A DNA stretch of 64,000 nt from Terriglobus albidus (GTDB lineage: Bacteria; Acidobacteriota; Terriglobia; Terriglobales; Acidobacteriaceae). Below are positions 42,630 through 53,000 of the stretch, piece by piece. Every line of letters begins with the position of its first letter. The stretch's first letter is position 1. The notes below the pieces were generated by a model. The model was not told the DNA's origin and did no database searches. It worked only from the letters and a program-made list of their open reading frames with translations. Location: NCBI RefSeq assembly GCF_025685425.1, contig NZ_JAGTAS010000051.1, forward strand, positions 62,001 through 126,000, written 5' to 3'. A program made the translations under genes and the position numbers.

Positions 42630-43028
42630 ATGGATAAGGTGCGGCTGGGAAAGGTGCTGGGTGCGGGTGTTCGACATGCCGCTCGCACCGCCATTGAAGC
42701 CGGCAAGGCGGCCGCTGCGCCCGATCCCAATCCGGCTCCGCGGCAGACCGCGCGCCAGCACATTGATGTGCGGCGTGCCGCACGGGGCGCCAGCCGGGGT
42801 TTCTTTGGCAGCCTCAAACACGCCGGCCGCGCCGTCTGGCTGCAGGTGATGGGTACGCTTTTCGCGTTCTTTGCCCTGTATTTTGTGCAGGCGACGATTA
42901 CCCATTTCGGCTCCTACCGGGAGGGCGGCGTTCATCGGCAGCAGTGGTTCATGAGCGTAGCCATTGCATTGCTTTTTACATGGTTTGCGGTGTCCAGTTT
43001 TGTTCGGGCGGCCAAGAAGCCTCGGTAA
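42630..43028 (+). CDS. Hypothetical membrane protein with basic N-terminal domain
   Basis: 132 residues. A basic, Ala/Arg-rich N-terminus (about 1-60) precedes two hydrophobic helices (LQVMGTLFAFFALYFVQATI; WFMSVAIALLFTWFAVSSFV) and a basic tail RAAKKPR. The ribosome site is weak (GGAAG). Function is unknown; it does not belong to the gcv operon, which has its own promoter. Confidence 0.65.
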   Translation: MDKVRLGKVLGAGVRHAARTAIEAGKAAAAPDPNPAPRQTARQHIDVRRAARGASRGFFGSLKHAGRAVWLQVMGTLFAFFALYFVQATITHFGSYREGGVHRQQWFMSVAIALLFTWFAVSSFVRAAKKPR

Positions 43029-43128
43029 CCTCGATTCCTATGGGTTCCGTCGAATTTGTCGATACCCCAAGCCGGAATCGGCCCGAACTCTGGGGCTCCG
43101 AACCCACCGTGGCGTTGCGAGCGTTCAC

Positions 43129-43152
43129 CCCCAACGAACAAGTTCGTCGGGG
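43129..43152. repeat. Hairpin repeat CCCC-ACGAAC/GTTCGT-GGGG
   Basis: An ACGAACAAGTTCGT core with flanking C4/G4. The same core occurs near 28430, 49873 and 62932, always next to GGGGACCCCG-like or GGGACTCCG-like sequence. It lies upstream of the gcv promoter. Confidence 0.5.
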
Positions 43153-43217
43153 ACCCCGAGGTGTGGCACCTGGTAAAGGAAGATCCAGAACCACGTGTGC
43201 GCGGTTAGCGCACATGT

Positions 43218-43246
43218 GTGACACATCCACTCCCCTGAATTAAAAT
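43218..43246 (+). promoter_or_regulatory. Promoter of the gcv operon
   Basis: GTGACA (43218-43223), 17 bp, TAAAAT (43241-43246). The transcript would start near 43253, 45-50 nt before gcvT, too short for a glycine riboswitch, and none is seen. A small palindrome ATGTGT-G-ACACAT (43214-43226) overlaps the -35 box. Confidence 0.5.
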
Positions 43247-43299
43247 CAATCCTTGCCCTTCGCACCACAATCCAAGCTCAAACAAAGGTGGCCGTAACC

Positions 43300-44439
43300 G
43301 TGTCTGACTCTGGCTCCGTGCTTCGTAAAACCGCATTGAACGCCACCCACCGCGCTCTCAAGGCCAAGATGGTCGATTTCGGCGGGTGGGATATGCCGGT
43401 CGAGTATTCGGGCCTGATCGCCGAGCACATGGCCGTCCGGACCGGGGTGGGCCTCTTCGATGTCTCGCACATGGGTGACATCCAGCTCCGCGGGCCGGGT
43501 TCGCTGGATGCCGTGCAGAAGCTGTTGATGAACGACGCCAGCAAGCTGCAGGTGGGGCAGGCGCACTACTCCGCCATGCTGACGCCCGAGGGCACCTTCG
43601 TGGATGACGTCGTGCTGCACAAGCTGAGCGACAACGACTACCTGATCGTCATCAATGCCGGCACGCGCGAGAAGGACGTGCAGTGGGTCCGCAAGACGAT
43701 CGGCATGATGCCGAGTATCCATATCAACGACTACAGCGACATGTATACGCAGCTTGCCATCCAGGGTCCGAAGGCCATTGATGTATTGCGCAAGCTGACC
43801 GATGTCGATCTGGACTCCATCAAGAACTACTGGTTCACCTGGGGCAAGGTTTGCGGCCTGTATAACGTTCTGGTCGCCCGTACCGGCTACACCGGCGAGG
43901 ACGGCTTCGAGATCTATGTCCCTTCTGACGAAGCCACCAGTACCCGCGTCTGGAATGAAGTGCTTGAAGCCGGCAAGGAGTTCGGCATTCTGCCCTGCGG
44001 CCTGGGTGCACGTAACACGCTTCGTTTGGAGAGCGCGATGGCTCTCTACGGCCACGAGATCTCCGACACGATCAACGTCTTCGAGGCCGGCCTCGGGCGC
44101 TACTGCAAGTTGGAAAAGGAAGCGGATTTCGTCGGCAAGCAGGCGCTGCTCGCCGTACAGGCAGCAGGTGGACCGAAGCGCAAGCTGGTGGGCCTTGAGA
44201 TGGTCGACCGCGGCATTGCCCGCGACGGATATCCGGTCTTCACGCTCGATGGCAAAGAGGTCGGGGTCGTCACCTCCGGCTCACCTTCGCCCTTCCTGAA
44301 GAAGAACATCGCCCTGGCCTATGTTCCTGTTGAGTTGAGCGCCGTGGATACCGAGCTGGCAGTACAGGTCCGCTCCGCCATGGTGAAATCGAAGGTAGTT
44401 CCGTTGCCCTTCTACAAAAAGCCGAAGAAGACCACGTAG
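43300..44439 (+). CDS. gcvT: Glycine cleavage system T protein (aminomethyltransferase)
   Basis: 379 residues from GTG 43300 with AGGTGG 8 nt upstream; GTG 43288 overlaps that site. T protein takes the aminomethyl group from lipoyl-H protein to tetrahydrofolate, releasing ammonia. Motifs: FGGWDMPVEYSG, GLFDVSHMGD, the catalytic Asp region TYVDDVVLHKL-like segment, RTGYTGEDGFEIY, GLGARNTLRLESAMALYGHE and TSGSPSPFLKKNIALAYV. It is first in an operon with gcvH, gcvPA and gcvPB. Confidence 0.95.
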   Translation: MSDSGSVLRKTALNATHRALKAKMVDFGGWDMPVEYSGLIAEHMAVRTGVGLFDVSHMGDIQLRGPGSLDAVQKLLMNDASKLQVGQAHYSAMLTPEGTFVDDVVLHKLSDNDYLIVINAGTREKDVQWVRKTIGMMPSIHINDYSDMYTQLAIQGPKAIDVLRKLTDVDLDSIKNYWFTWGKVCGLYNVLVARTGYTGEDGFEIYVPSDEATSTRVWNEVLEAGKEFGILPCGLGARNTLRLESAMALYGHEISDTINVFEAGLGRYCKLEKEADFVGKQALLAVQAAGGPKRKLVGLEMVDRGIARDGYPVFTLDGKEVGVVTSGSPSPFLKKNIALAYVPVELSAVDTELAVQVRSAMVKSKVVPLPFYKKPKKTT

Positions 44440-44494
44440 TTCCCGGCAGTTCCGATTTGCATAGACCTTCCTAACGACTGGAGAGCGCACAGTA

Positions 44495-44872
44495 ATGGCT
44501 TACCCGACCGAGTACCGCTACACGAAAGAACATGAGTGGATCGCCGCCGATGGCAGAATCGGCATCACCGACTACGCGCAGTCAACCCTCGGCGATATCG
44601 TCTTCGTCGAGCTGCCTGCTGTGGGCGCTGAATTGAATGCCGGTCAGAGCTTCGGCACAGTCGAGTCCGTAAAGGCCGTCAGCGATCTCTACTCACCAGT
44701 AAACGGGAAAGTGCTCGAGGTGAACGAAGCCCTGAACTCCGCTCCGGAGTCGGTGAATGCCGATGCCAATGGAACCTGGATGATCAAGGCTGAGTTCGAT
44801 GCCTCGCAGCTCGAGAATCTGCTGACCGCCGAAGCCTACGAGAAGTTTGTCAGCGAAGAGACGGGTCACTGA
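44495..44872 (+). CDS. gcvH: Glycine cleavage system H protein
   Basis: 125 residues. The lipoyl-bearing Lys is residue 60 in [15 protein letters not shown], on the expected hairpin; EHEWI and [19 protein letters not shown] are typical. The ribosome site GGAG precedes the ATG by about 12 nt. It shuttles the aminomethyl group between P and T. Its stop shares one base with the gcvPA start, showing translational coupling. Confidence 0.96.
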   Translation: MAYPTEYRYTKEHEWIAADGRIGITDYAQSTLGDIVFVELPAVGAELNAGQSFGTVESVKAVSDLYSPVNGKVLEVNEALNSAPESVNADANGTWMIKAEFDASQLENLLTAEAYEKFVSEETGH

Positions 44873-46197
44873 TGCGTTATCTACCAAAGAGTCCCAGCGA
44901 CCGTGAGGCGATGCTTGCCGATATCGGCGCGAAGTCCATCGACGATCTGTTCGCGACGGTTCCGGCGGAGTATCGCCTTACCCGCGACTTGAATGTGCCG
45001 CGCCAGCACGGCGAGCAGGAGGTCATCGAGCACTTCAAGGCATTTGCCGAGAAGAATGCTCTCGGCTATGCCAGCTTCCTGGGTGCGGGCGCCTATCGTC
45101 ACTATCGTCCCGTGCTGATTGATACCGTGGTCTCGCGCGGTGAGTTTCTTACCAGCTATACGCCGTACCAGCCGGAGATCGCGCAGGGAACCCTGCAGGC
45201 GCTGTTCGAGTTCCAGACCATGATCTGCGAGCTCACCGGCATGGAGATCTCGAACGCCTCCATGTACGACGGTTCGACGGGTGCGGCTGAAGCCGTGATG
45301 ATGGCGGTCCGCGTTACCGGACGCAATGGAGCGGTGGTTGCGCGCACGGTACACCCCGAGTATCGCGAGGTGCTGACGACCTACGCGCAGCACCAGTCCA
45401 TTCCGAAGACCGAGGTCGACTACGATCCGGCGACCGGACGCGTGGACCTGGCCAAGCTTGATGCCGCGATTACCGATGACACGGCCTGCGTCCTGATCCA
45501 GTCGCCGAACTTCTTCGGAACGATTGAGGACGTGGCTGCTATCGCCGAGATCGCGCATAAGAAGGGTGCGCTGCTGATTGTCTCGATTGCCGAAGCGATT
45601 TCTCTGGGCATTGTTAAGCCGCCGGTTGAGGCCGACATCGTTGCGATGGAAGCACAGTCGTTCGGCGTGCCTGTGGGCTACGGCGGACCGTACTGCGGTG
45701 TGATCGCCTGCAAGGAGAAGTTCCTGCGGCAGATGCCGGGACGTCTGGCCGGGGAAACCAAGGACCTGGACGGCAAGCGTGGCTTCGTGCTGACGCTCTC
45801 CACGCGCGAGCAGCATATTCGCCGCGAGAAGGCGACCTCGAACATCTGCACCAACCAGTCGCTGGTGGCGTTGATGGTGACGGTCTTCCTGACGGTCTAT
45901 GGCAAGGGACTGAAGGATCTGGCCGAGCAGAACCTGGCCAAGGCACATTACGCAGCGCAGACCATCGGCGGCAGCGGTAAGGTGCTGTTCGGTGGAGCTC
46001 CGCGCTTCAACGAATTTGTGCTGCAGGGAAGCAAGACGGCGGAAGCTGCGAATGCTGCGCTGCTGGAGAAGAAGATCGTCGGCGGCCTGCCGCTGGAGAG
46101 GTTCTATCCCGAGCTTGGACCGAACACCTCGTTGTGGTGCGCGACCGAGCTGACAACCAGGGCACAGATTGATGCCGCGGCGGAGGTGCTGAAGTAA
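44872..46197 (+). CDS. gcvPA: Glycine dehydrogenase (decarboxylating) subunit 1
   Basis: 441 residues, the N-terminal half of the split P protein. [59 protein letters not shown] and [26 protein letters not shown] are diagnostic. It pairs with gcvPB to decarboxylate glycine using PLP bound in subunit 2. It overlaps gcvH by one base and abuts gcvPB with no gap. Confidence 0.96.
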   Translation: MRYLPKSPSDREAMLADIGAKSIDDLFATVPAEYRLTRDLNVPRQHGEQEVIEHFKAFAEKNALGYASFLGAGAYRHYRPVLIDTVVSRGEFLTSYTPYQPEIAQGTLQALFEFQTMICELTGMEISNASMYDGSTGAAEAVMMAVRVTGRNGAVVARTVHPEYREVLTTYAQHQSIPKTEVDYDPATGRVDLAKLDAAITDDTACVLIQSPNFFGTIEDVAAIAEIAHKKGALLIVSIAEAISLGIVKPPVEADIVAMEAQSFGVPVGYGGPYCGVIACKEKFLRQMPGRLAGETKDLDGKRGFVLTLSTREQHIRREKATSNICTNQSLVALMVTVFLTVYGKGLKDLAEQNLAKAHYAAQTIGGSGKVLFGGAPRFNEFVLQGSKTAEAANAALLEKKIVGGLPLERFYPELGPNTSLWCATELTTRAQIDAAAEVLK

Positions 46198-47742
46198 ATG
46201 GGAGACAAGTTTGTAGGAACCCCGAAGAAGGCCTCAGTCCACGTCAATCAGAACGAGGACCTGATCTTTGAGAAGTCGTCGCCGGGCAAGAAGGCTTACC
46301 GTCTGAGCGAGCTGGACGTTCCGGCTGTGGATGCTGCCGCTCTGCTGGGCGATGCTGTCCGTACCGATCTCGGCGTGATGCCGGAGCTCTCAGAGATTGA
46401 GATCGTTCGCCACTTCACGCGCCTGTCTACCTGGAACTATGCGATCGATCTCGGCATGTTCCCGCTGGGAAGCTGCACGATGAAGTACAACGGCCGCGTC
46501 AACGAGCTTGTCGCTCGCCTGGAGGGTCTGGCCGAGGCGCATCCGTATCAGCCGGAGTCGTTGTCGCAGGGTGTGCTGGAGATTATGCAGGTGCTCTCCG
46601 ACTCGCTGCTGGATATCACCGGTATGGACTCTATTACGCTGCAGCCCGCTGCCGGCGCGCATGGTGAGTTCACCGGTATCCTGCTGGTTCGCGCGTATCA
46701 CGAAAGCAAGGGCAATCCGCGAAAGAAGATCCTGATTCCGGACTCGGCTCACGGCACCAACCCTGCCACAGCAGCAGTCGTCGGCTACCAGGTGCAGAAC
46801 CTGAAATCGAATGCCGAAGGCATGGTCGATCTCGCCGAGCTGGAGAAGCTGGTGGATGAGGATACGGCGGCGCTGATGCTGACCAATCCTTCGACGATCG
46901 GTGTTTTCGAGAGCGAGATTCATAAGATCGCCGATATCCTCCACGCCAAGGGCGCGTTGCTGTACATGGACGGCGCCAATATGAACGCGCTGGTCGGCAA
47001 GGTTCGTCCCGGCGACTTCGGTGTGGACGTGATGCACCTGAATCTGCACAAGACCTTCTCCACGCCGCACGGAGGCGGTGGCCCAGGTTCGGGTCCCGTG
47101 GCCTGCAAGAAGATCCTTGAGCCCTTCCTTCCGACGCCCGTTCTTGCGACTAAGAACGACGGTACGCTCACCCTGGACTACAACCGCCCGCAGAGTGTCG
47201 GCCGTGTGCGCGCCTGGTACGGCAACTTCGGTATGTTCATTCGCGCGCTGGCCTACATCCTGGCCAACGGCCCGGATGGTCTGCGACAGACGACGGAAGA
47301 TGCCGTGTTGAACGCCAACTATCTGCGTGCGAAGCTGGAAGACGTCTTCGACCTGCCTTTCAAGACAGCGTCGATGCACGAGGTTGTCTTCAGCGATAAG
47401 CTGCAGGCGAAGAATGGCGTGAAGACCGGCGATATGGGTAAGCGTCTACTCGACTACGGCTTCCACGCTTATACCGTGAGCTTCCCGCTGATCGTTGCCG
47501 GCGCCATGATGATTGAGCCGACCGAAAGCGAGAGCCGCGAGGAGCTGGATCTGCTGATCGATGCTCTGCGCCAGATCGCACGCGAGGCGGAAGAGAACCC
47601 GGAGCTGGTGAAGACCGCTCCGCATACAACCCGCCTGCGGCGCCTGGATGAGACCACGGCTGCCCGTAAGCCGATCCTTCGCTGGAAGGCTCCGGCTGCG
47701 AGCACCCCGCTTACTCCTGATACCGCAGCGAAGGAGTGGTAG
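46198..47742 (+). CDS. gcvPB: Glycine dehydrogenase (decarboxylating) subunit 2
   Basis: 514 residues. The PLP Lys is about residue 285 in NLHKTFSTPHGGGGPG. GSCTMKYNGRVNE, QPAAGAHGEFTGILLVRAYH, DSAHGTNPATAAV and YIHANGADGL-like loops are typical. The N-terminus (about 1-60) includes a basic lead-in SVHVNQNEDLIFEKSSPGKKAYRL. It is read directly after gcvPA. Splitting P into two subunits is common outside proteobacteria and eukaryotes. Confidence 0.96.
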   Translation: MGDKFVGTPKKASVHVNQNEDLIFEKSSPGKKAYRLSELDVPAVDAAALLGDAVRTDLGVMPELSEIEIVRHFTRLSTWNYAIDLGMFPLGSCTMKYNGRVNELVARLEGLAEAHPYQPESLSQGVLEIMQVLSDSLLDITGMDSITLQPAAGAHGEFTGILLVRAYHESKGNPRKKILIPDSAHGTNPATAAVVGYQVQNLKSNAEGMVDLAELEKLVDEDTAALMLTNPSTIGVFESEIHKIADILHAKGALLYMDGANMNALVGKVRPGDFGVDVMHLNLHKTFSTPHGGGGPGSGPVACKKILEPFLPTPVLATKNDGTLTLDYNRPQSVGRVRAWYGNFGMFIRALAYILANGPDGLRQTTEDAVLNANYLRAKLEDVFDLPFKTASMHEVVFSDKLQAKNGVKTGDMGKRLLDYGFHAYTVSFPLIVAGAMMIEPTESESREELDLLIDALRQIAREAEENPELVKTAPHTTRLRRLDETTAARKPILRWKAPAASTPLTPDTAAKEW

Positions 47743-47743
47743 T

Positions 47744-48007
47744 TTGGCGAATGTCTTCCACGATCGGCGTGAGGAGCTCGAGAAGCACGAGTTCATGATG
47801 GGCGTTGCTCGTGGAAGACTCGCTGTGTCTCTCGATGTGCTGACGGATGCTCTGGCGATGGTTGGGCAGCATGGTGTTTATTGCACCTCGAACCGGAACC
47901 CGGCGGTTCCGGCGCTGGATCTGCAGTTTGTGTTGTCGCAGATTACCGGGGCTAAGGAGCTGATCCAGTCCGTGATGCAGGAGCTGGAGAGTCAGAAGAA
48001 GATTTGA
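47744..48007 (+). CDS. Small conserved protein at the end of the gcv operon (TTG start)
   Basis: 87 residues from TTG 47744; AAGGAG at 47731-47736, inside the end of gcvPB, is 7 nt upstream. Helical and soluble (RREELEKHEFMMGVARGRLAVSLDVLTDALAMVGQHG; QITGAKELIQSVMQELESQ). It is 1 bp past the gcvPB stop and just before the operon terminator, so it is co-expressed with glycine cleavage. The family is unknown. Confidence 0.7.
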   Translation: MANVFHDRREELEKHEFMMGVARGRLAVSLDVLTDALAMVGQHGVYCTSNRNPAVPALDLQFVLSQITGAKELIQSVMQELESQKKI

Positions 48008-48025
48008 GGTCCGTGCTAGCAAACG

Positions 48026-48054
48026 AAAAGGCTCCGACAGTGTCGGAGCCTTTT
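48026..48054 (+). terminator. Intrinsic terminator of the gcv operon
   Basis: AAAAGGCTCCGAC/GTCGGAGCCTTTT stem with a 3-nt loop, followed by AAGC. It lies 19 bp past the last gene and 17 bp before a tRNA on the other strand. Confidence 0.9.
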
Positions 48055-48070
48055 AAGCTTTAGGGGATGG

Positions 48071-48144
48071 TGCACCCGAGAAGATTCGAACTTCTGACCT
48101 ACAGCTTCGGAGGCTGCCGCTCTATCCAGCTGAGCTACGGGTGC
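48071..48144 (-). tRNA. tRNA-Arg (CCG)
   Basis: 74 nt on the minus strand. Acceptor stem GCACCCG/CGGGUGC, discriminator A, D-arm GCUCAGCUGGAUAGAGC, anticodon loop CUCCGAA with CCG, T-arm with GUUCGAAUC. CCA is not encoded. Confidence 0.95.
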
Positions 48145-48349
48145 CCTATTCGACCAACTGCCAAACCCTGTCCCTTAGCCTAACACGGTTGAGCACGGGC
48201 CTCAGCGAAGCGGATTCGCAGCGACAGGTGCGAATGTATTGCTTAGGGCACGGCGGGTCGCGCGGAGCGCGACATGAGCGAACAAGTTCGCTGAGTCCCC
48301 GAACGTTCAGAATGACAAAACAAAGAGAGGTTCGAGCGTCGCTCGAATG

Positions 48350-48382
48350 CCCACATCTGCTTCGCAGATATGGGGCACCCAG
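48350..48382. repeat. GCTTCGC-loop hairpin repeat, copy identical to 49908
   Basis: 33 bp identical to 49908-49940: CCCACATCT-GCTTCGC-AGATATGGGG then CACCCAG. It is preceded by a TTCGAGC..GCTCGAA hairpin (48331-48347) like the one at 15031. Confidence 0.75.
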
Positions 48383-48391
48383 TACCATTCC

Positions 48392-49597
48392 TTAGCTGCG
48401 GGTGCGGTAGGGCTGGGAGGTGAAGAGAATGGGGGCGTCTTCGCGGGTGGAGTCGAGGACGAAGATCTGGAAGGTTTCGGTGTTGGCGGAGACGCGGACT
48501 ACGATGTGTCCCTGGCGGCTGCGGAAGTGGGAGACAAAGCGGTTGTTGGTGAGCTGGTTTGCGGGTAGAGACTCTGTGGCGTAGACGTCGTGGTGGGCTG
48601 CACCTGGCCACTCGCCGAGCATGCGTTGTGCCTGGGCTGGGCCGGGGTGGCCTACGTCCCATGCCTGGATGATGTAGGCCTGTGCATCCAAAGCGCGCAC
48701 GAACTCGCTGCCGGTAGCGTCGAAGTAGCCGTGATGGTTAGCGGCGGCGACGTCTGTCTTTCCTGCGAGCCGCGCGACCGGTGATTCCAGATCGAGCCAG
48801 GGAACGCGGCCGTCGTGCGTGTCGCAGTAAAGGTCTCCGCCGGTGTAGTAGCTGAATCTTCCGAAGGTCATGCGCAGTGCGATGGAGTAGAAGTTCTCGT
48901 TCGGCTGCTCTTCAGCGCTCAATGCCCGGCCTGCGGGTATCACGCTGCGGGAGGTCTCGCCCTGACCGGTCCAGATGCGGCCGTTGGCGGAGAGGATACG
49001 GATCTCGGTGCCATTGAGAACGATCTGGCGGTTGGAGCCGATCTTCGCTGCTTCAACCCGCTTGTGGTTGCGAACGCGCGATTGCAGATAGGCGAGATAG
49101 TTTGCCGCGAACGGGGCATCCAGCGGCCTGGCATCGCCGAAGTTGGGATAGGCGCGGTCGATATGGGTCTCGATCGGGAGCAGTGCGTCGACATCGCTGA
49201 GGCCGGTCAGCTTATAGCTGCCATCGGAAGAGGCTGGGCAGTTTGGTTCGAGATCGCCGACGTGGTCGGGGTGGATATGCGTGGCCAGGGAGTAGTCGAT
49301 GCGGCTGATGCCGTTGCGGCGGGCGTACTCGGCGATCCATTCGCCCGGACGTCGGCTGCCATTTGGACGTGGCGGCGAGGAGGTTTCGAGCGAGCTGGTC
49401 GAGGAGCCCGCATCGATCAGGAACGAGTGCCCTTCCGGAGCTACGATGAGCGTGCTGTTGCCGCGGCCGATATCGATGTGATGGATGTCGAGCTCGCCTG
49501 GTCGCTTTGCGGGAAGGATCGCGGGATTTTGCGCAAAGGCAGATGGGGACACGGCTGAGGCGGCGAGGAGACGAAGAACTGAGCGGCGCGAGAGCAT
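48392..49597 (-). CDS. Exported metallo-beta-lactamase fold hydrolase (ComEC-like)
   Basis: 401 residues from ATG 49597; the frame runs to 49780 but that part is repeat-derived. A Tat-like leader (MLSRRSVLRLLAASAVSPSAFA) is followed by an MBL domain: IDIGRGNSTLIVAPEGHSFLIDAG, metal motif THIHPDHVGD, YTGGDLYCD and AANHHGYFDATGS. The order and spacing resemble the C-terminal domain of ComEC and related extracellular nucleases or phosphodiesterases. Substrate unknown. Confidence 0.82.
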   Translation of the reverse strand: MLSRRSVLRLLAASAVSPSAFAQNPAILPAKRPGELDIHHIDIGRGNSTLIVAPEGHSFLIDAGSSTSSLETSSPPRPNGSRRPGEWIAEYARRNGISRIDYSLATHIHPDHVGDLEPNCPASSDGSYKLTGLSDVDALLPIETHIDRAYPNFGDARPLDAPFAANYLAYLQSRVRNHKRVEAAKIGSNRQIVLNGTEIRILSANGRIWTGQGETSRSVIPAGRALSAEEQPNENFYSIALRMTFGRFSYYTGGDLYCDTHDGRVPWLDLESPVARLAGKTDVAAANHHGYFDATGSEFVRALDAQAYIIQAWDVGHPGPAQAQRMLGEWPGAAHHDVYATESLPANQLTNNRFVSHFRSRQGHIVVRVSANTETFQIFVLDSTREDAPILFTSQPYRTRS

Positions 49598-49697
49598 AGA
49601 TGTTGGGAGCTGTTTGTTGAGTATGACAAATGAAAGGCGGTTCGTGCGTAGCGCGAATAACAATCCCTTACGCGAAGCGTAAGGGATTGGGTAACAG

Positions 49698-49950
49698 CAG
49701 GTCCTTCGCCTACGGCTCAGGATGACAAAGGTAAGGGATGTGGCTTCCTTGCCCACTCTAACTCCGTTAGGGTGGGGCACCCGGGCGGTTGAATGACATA
49801 TAAGAAATCAGCTTCAATTGAAGTTTGTGCTCACGTCCAACGAAAGGCGGTTCGCGCGTAGCGAATAGTTCACCCCAGCGAACAAGTTCGCCGGGGACCC
49901 CGAATGTCCCACATCTGCTTCGCAGATATGGGGCACCCAGGGTATGGGTG
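49698..49950. repeat. Cluster of hairpin repeats in the gap 49598-50013
   Basis: Contains an inverted GAAGGACCTGC/GGATGAC module (49698-49730), a CCCC..GCGAACAAGTTCGC..GGGG hairpin (about 49874-49896), and the 33-bp GCTTCGC-loop hairpin (49908-49940). No gene is seen in this 416-bp gap. Confidence 0.65.
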
Positions 49951-49968
49951 ACCCCAAAATGCAAAGCC

Positions 49969-49993
49969 AAAGCCCCGGCCGAAGCCGGGGCTT
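49969..49993 (-). terminator. Intrinsic terminator of receptor gene 2
   Basis: Perfect 11-bp stem AAAGCCCCGGC/GCCGGGGCTTT with loop CGAA; on the minus strand the exit is TGGCTTTGCATTTT. It lies 21 bp past the receptor stop. Confidence 0.85.
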
Positions 49994-50013
49994 TGATGTT
50001 GTTTGCACTAGGT

Positions 50014-53000
50014 TTAGAAGGACACCTTCGCCGAGAACTGTGCCTGACGCGGTCCATACAGCACGCTGCTTGTGGACGACGGCTGACCGAAGTTCTGGTA
50101 AGCGCTGGCGGCGGTGAAGTTCGTGATGGTGGTACCGCTGAGAGCAAACGCTGTCGTGTTGAACGACGTCATCTGACGACGGTTGGCCACGTTGAAGAGC
50201 TCCGTCAGCAGTTCCAGGCGGATGTTCTCGTGGATCGGGAACGAACGCGAGAGACGTGCATCTATGTTGCGGATACCGTTGCTCGGGTAAGCGTTGCGGG
50301 AGACGTGCGGCGCACGGCCGGCGTCAGCACCTGCGTTCAGGTTCACCGTACCGCCGGTTACACCGCCGTCCAGAACGCCGGTGCTGGGGCTGGCTGACAT
50401 GCGAGCTGTCAGCGGCAGACCGTCCTGCAGCGTGATGGCGCTGGAGAGCGTCCAGCCATTGGCCGCATAGGCAACCAGATGGTTGGAGAAACCGAACTTC
50501 GGAGCGATGACGATGCTGCCGACAAAACGTCCGCGCATGTCGAGATCCGAACGTCCGTACTCCTTCAATGTGCCGGGATTCTTCAGGTTATAAGGATCGA
50601 GGATCGGATTGGTTCCGTTGAAGGTACCGTTCACACCCGAGACCTGCGAACCATCGATGGCCTTGGACCAGGTGTAGTTTGCCAGCAGTTCCACACCCTG
50701 GCTCATCTGCTTGCGCAGCGTGAACGCTCCGGAGTGATACCAGGTGTTGATACCGCTGTAGCCGACCAGGATAATGCCATCGTTCGGCGACGGACGGGTC
50801 AGAGCGCTCGAATAGAAGGGCACTGTGATCGAACCGCCACTCGGCGTCGTGTAAGTACGGGTCAGTGAGGTGTGAGGCAGGTTGGCGTCGATGAAGAAGG
50901 GGAGACGCATGCCGCGGGTACCGACGTATGCAACGGTCAGAGTCGACTTGAGCGGAAGCTGCTGCTCCACGGCCAGATCGAACGAATGAGTATAGGGGTT
51001 GGTGAAGTTCTTATCCTGCCCGCGGAAGCTGAGCGGTGTCGCCGCAGCCGAGCCATTGACGGTCGGAGTGACAGCACCGGCAAACGGAGCGGCAAGCGCC
51101 GGTCCCGGAGGTGTGAACAGAACACCGGTGTTCGACGGAGCTCCGGTCGGGAAGGCAAGGCCTACGCCGGACTCAGTTCCCGTGGCCGTGGACGAGGTTG
51201 CACGAACCGTAAACTGCTGCTGGAAAACACCATTCTCAACACGGGTGCAATAGAACAGCGAACCCGGCGTGAGGGCATAGAACATGCCGTAGCCACCGCG
51301 AACGACCATTCCGTCAACCGGTGACCAGGCAAAGCCCAAGCGAGGCTGAATCATCTTCTTATTGATGAAGATGGAGTTAGTCACGCTGTTACCCAGCGGG
51401 CTAGGAACACCGTTGTAGCTGTTGGTGTAGGGCTGGGGCGGCTGGTTGACGAGCTGCACGTCATAGCGAACACCGGCCGTGAACGTGAAGTCAGAGCGAA
51501 TCTTCCACTGGTCTTCCGCGAAACCGGCAATGTGCTTAATCCAGAAGTCATCGGCGCCCACGTGGGTGATGGGATCGTTGACCTGGATGAACTGCGTGTA
51601 ATGACGGCCCCCATTGGCGCCGTAAACATCCTGCACCCAGTTGTAGAAGCCGGCGACCGCAGAGGGCTGCACCTGGCCGGTGAACTGGCTGTAGGTGTAG
51701 TTACCGTTGCCCTGGAAGAGGTTGGAGAGCTTCTCGTGGATGAAGTTCAGATCCACGCCGGCCTTGATGGAGTGCTTGCCATGGGTGGTCGAGTAAGTAT
51801 CCGCGAACTGCAGGCGCTTCTCATCCGGGAAGGCGCCGCGAGGCAGAGCCAGGGTTTCGCCGTAGGTCAGGATGTTGGAGATCGAGACCGAAGGTCCAGG
51901 CGCGTTCGTACCAGTTACCTCAAGGTCACGCGACCACTGGAAGTGAACCGCATTGGCGGAGTTCGACGAGAGCACCGACTCCCAGTTGGCGATCAGATAA
52001 CGCTGATGGAAGTCATTGCGACCATTGGCTCCGATCGATTCGTTGGTACGGGTGTTGTCCGTACGGTAGCCGTTCGGCTGACGGAAGTTCGCAAAGTTAT
52101 AGCTGACGCTTACGTGATTCTTGTCGTTGAACTGGTAGTCCAGACGCGGATAGACAATATCCTGAATCGCCGTGCGGGGATAGATACCCTGCTGCGAGAT
52201 GATGTAGTTCGCCGCGGCTACGCACTGTGCCGTCGTGACGCCGGTCGGGCAGGTCTTGTAAGCAGTGGAGTAGGTGTTGTTCGCCATCGCCAGCAAAGTC
52301 GACGGGGTTACACCGAGATAGAAGATTGGGTTCACCTTACGGAAGCCGTCATAGGTGATGAAGTAGAAGAGCTTGTCCTTGATGATCGGGCCGCCGATGG
52401 AGGCGCCGAACTGCTGCTGCTGGTGAACTGTGGGCGTCAGCAGATAGCTTTGGTTGTTCAGCTTGGCGGTGTACTTGGTGAGTGGATCCAATGCATTCAG
52501 CGTCGGATAGCGAAGGTAGTAGAACAGATCGCCGTGTGTAGCATTGGTACCCGACTTGGTAATGGCGTTGATTACACCGCCGGCAGCGCCGCCGAATTCC
52601 GCCGAATATCCCGAAGTCGAAGACTGGAACTCCTTGATGGTATCCAGAGAGAATACGTAGGGTGCGCCGATGGCGCGGCCACGAGCTTCGGAGAAGAACG
52701 CCTGCTGGTTGTTTGTTCCGTCCACCAGGTTGGTGTTGTAGAGACCCGAGATACCGCGGTATGAAATCAGACCACTGTTGCCGTCAGGAACCACGTTCGG
52801 CGTGAGCAGTACGAAGTTATCCCAACGACGTCCATTGACCGGCAGATTCGAGACGAGCTGCTGACTCACGGTCTGCGCCATCGAGGTCTTTTCGGTTTCG
52901 ATGAGGGGAGCGACATCCAGTACGGTAACGTCAGTGGAAACAGAAGCGGCGGGCAGAGTGGAATCGACCGTCAACATCTGACCTACGGTCAGCGTCAGGT

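Noticed and set aside
43029-43299. Glycine riboswitch before gcvT
   Set aside because: The distance from the likely start site to gcvT is only about 50 nt, and the tandem aptamer core motifs are not present.
44881-45948. Minus-strand ORF of 355 residues opposite gcvPA
   Set aside because: Shadow frame; the gcvPA reading is conserved and translationally coupled.
51532-52764. Long forward ORF of 410 residues opposite receptor gene 2
   Set aside because: Antisense to an intact TonB-dependent receptor, with no ribosome site and no domain.
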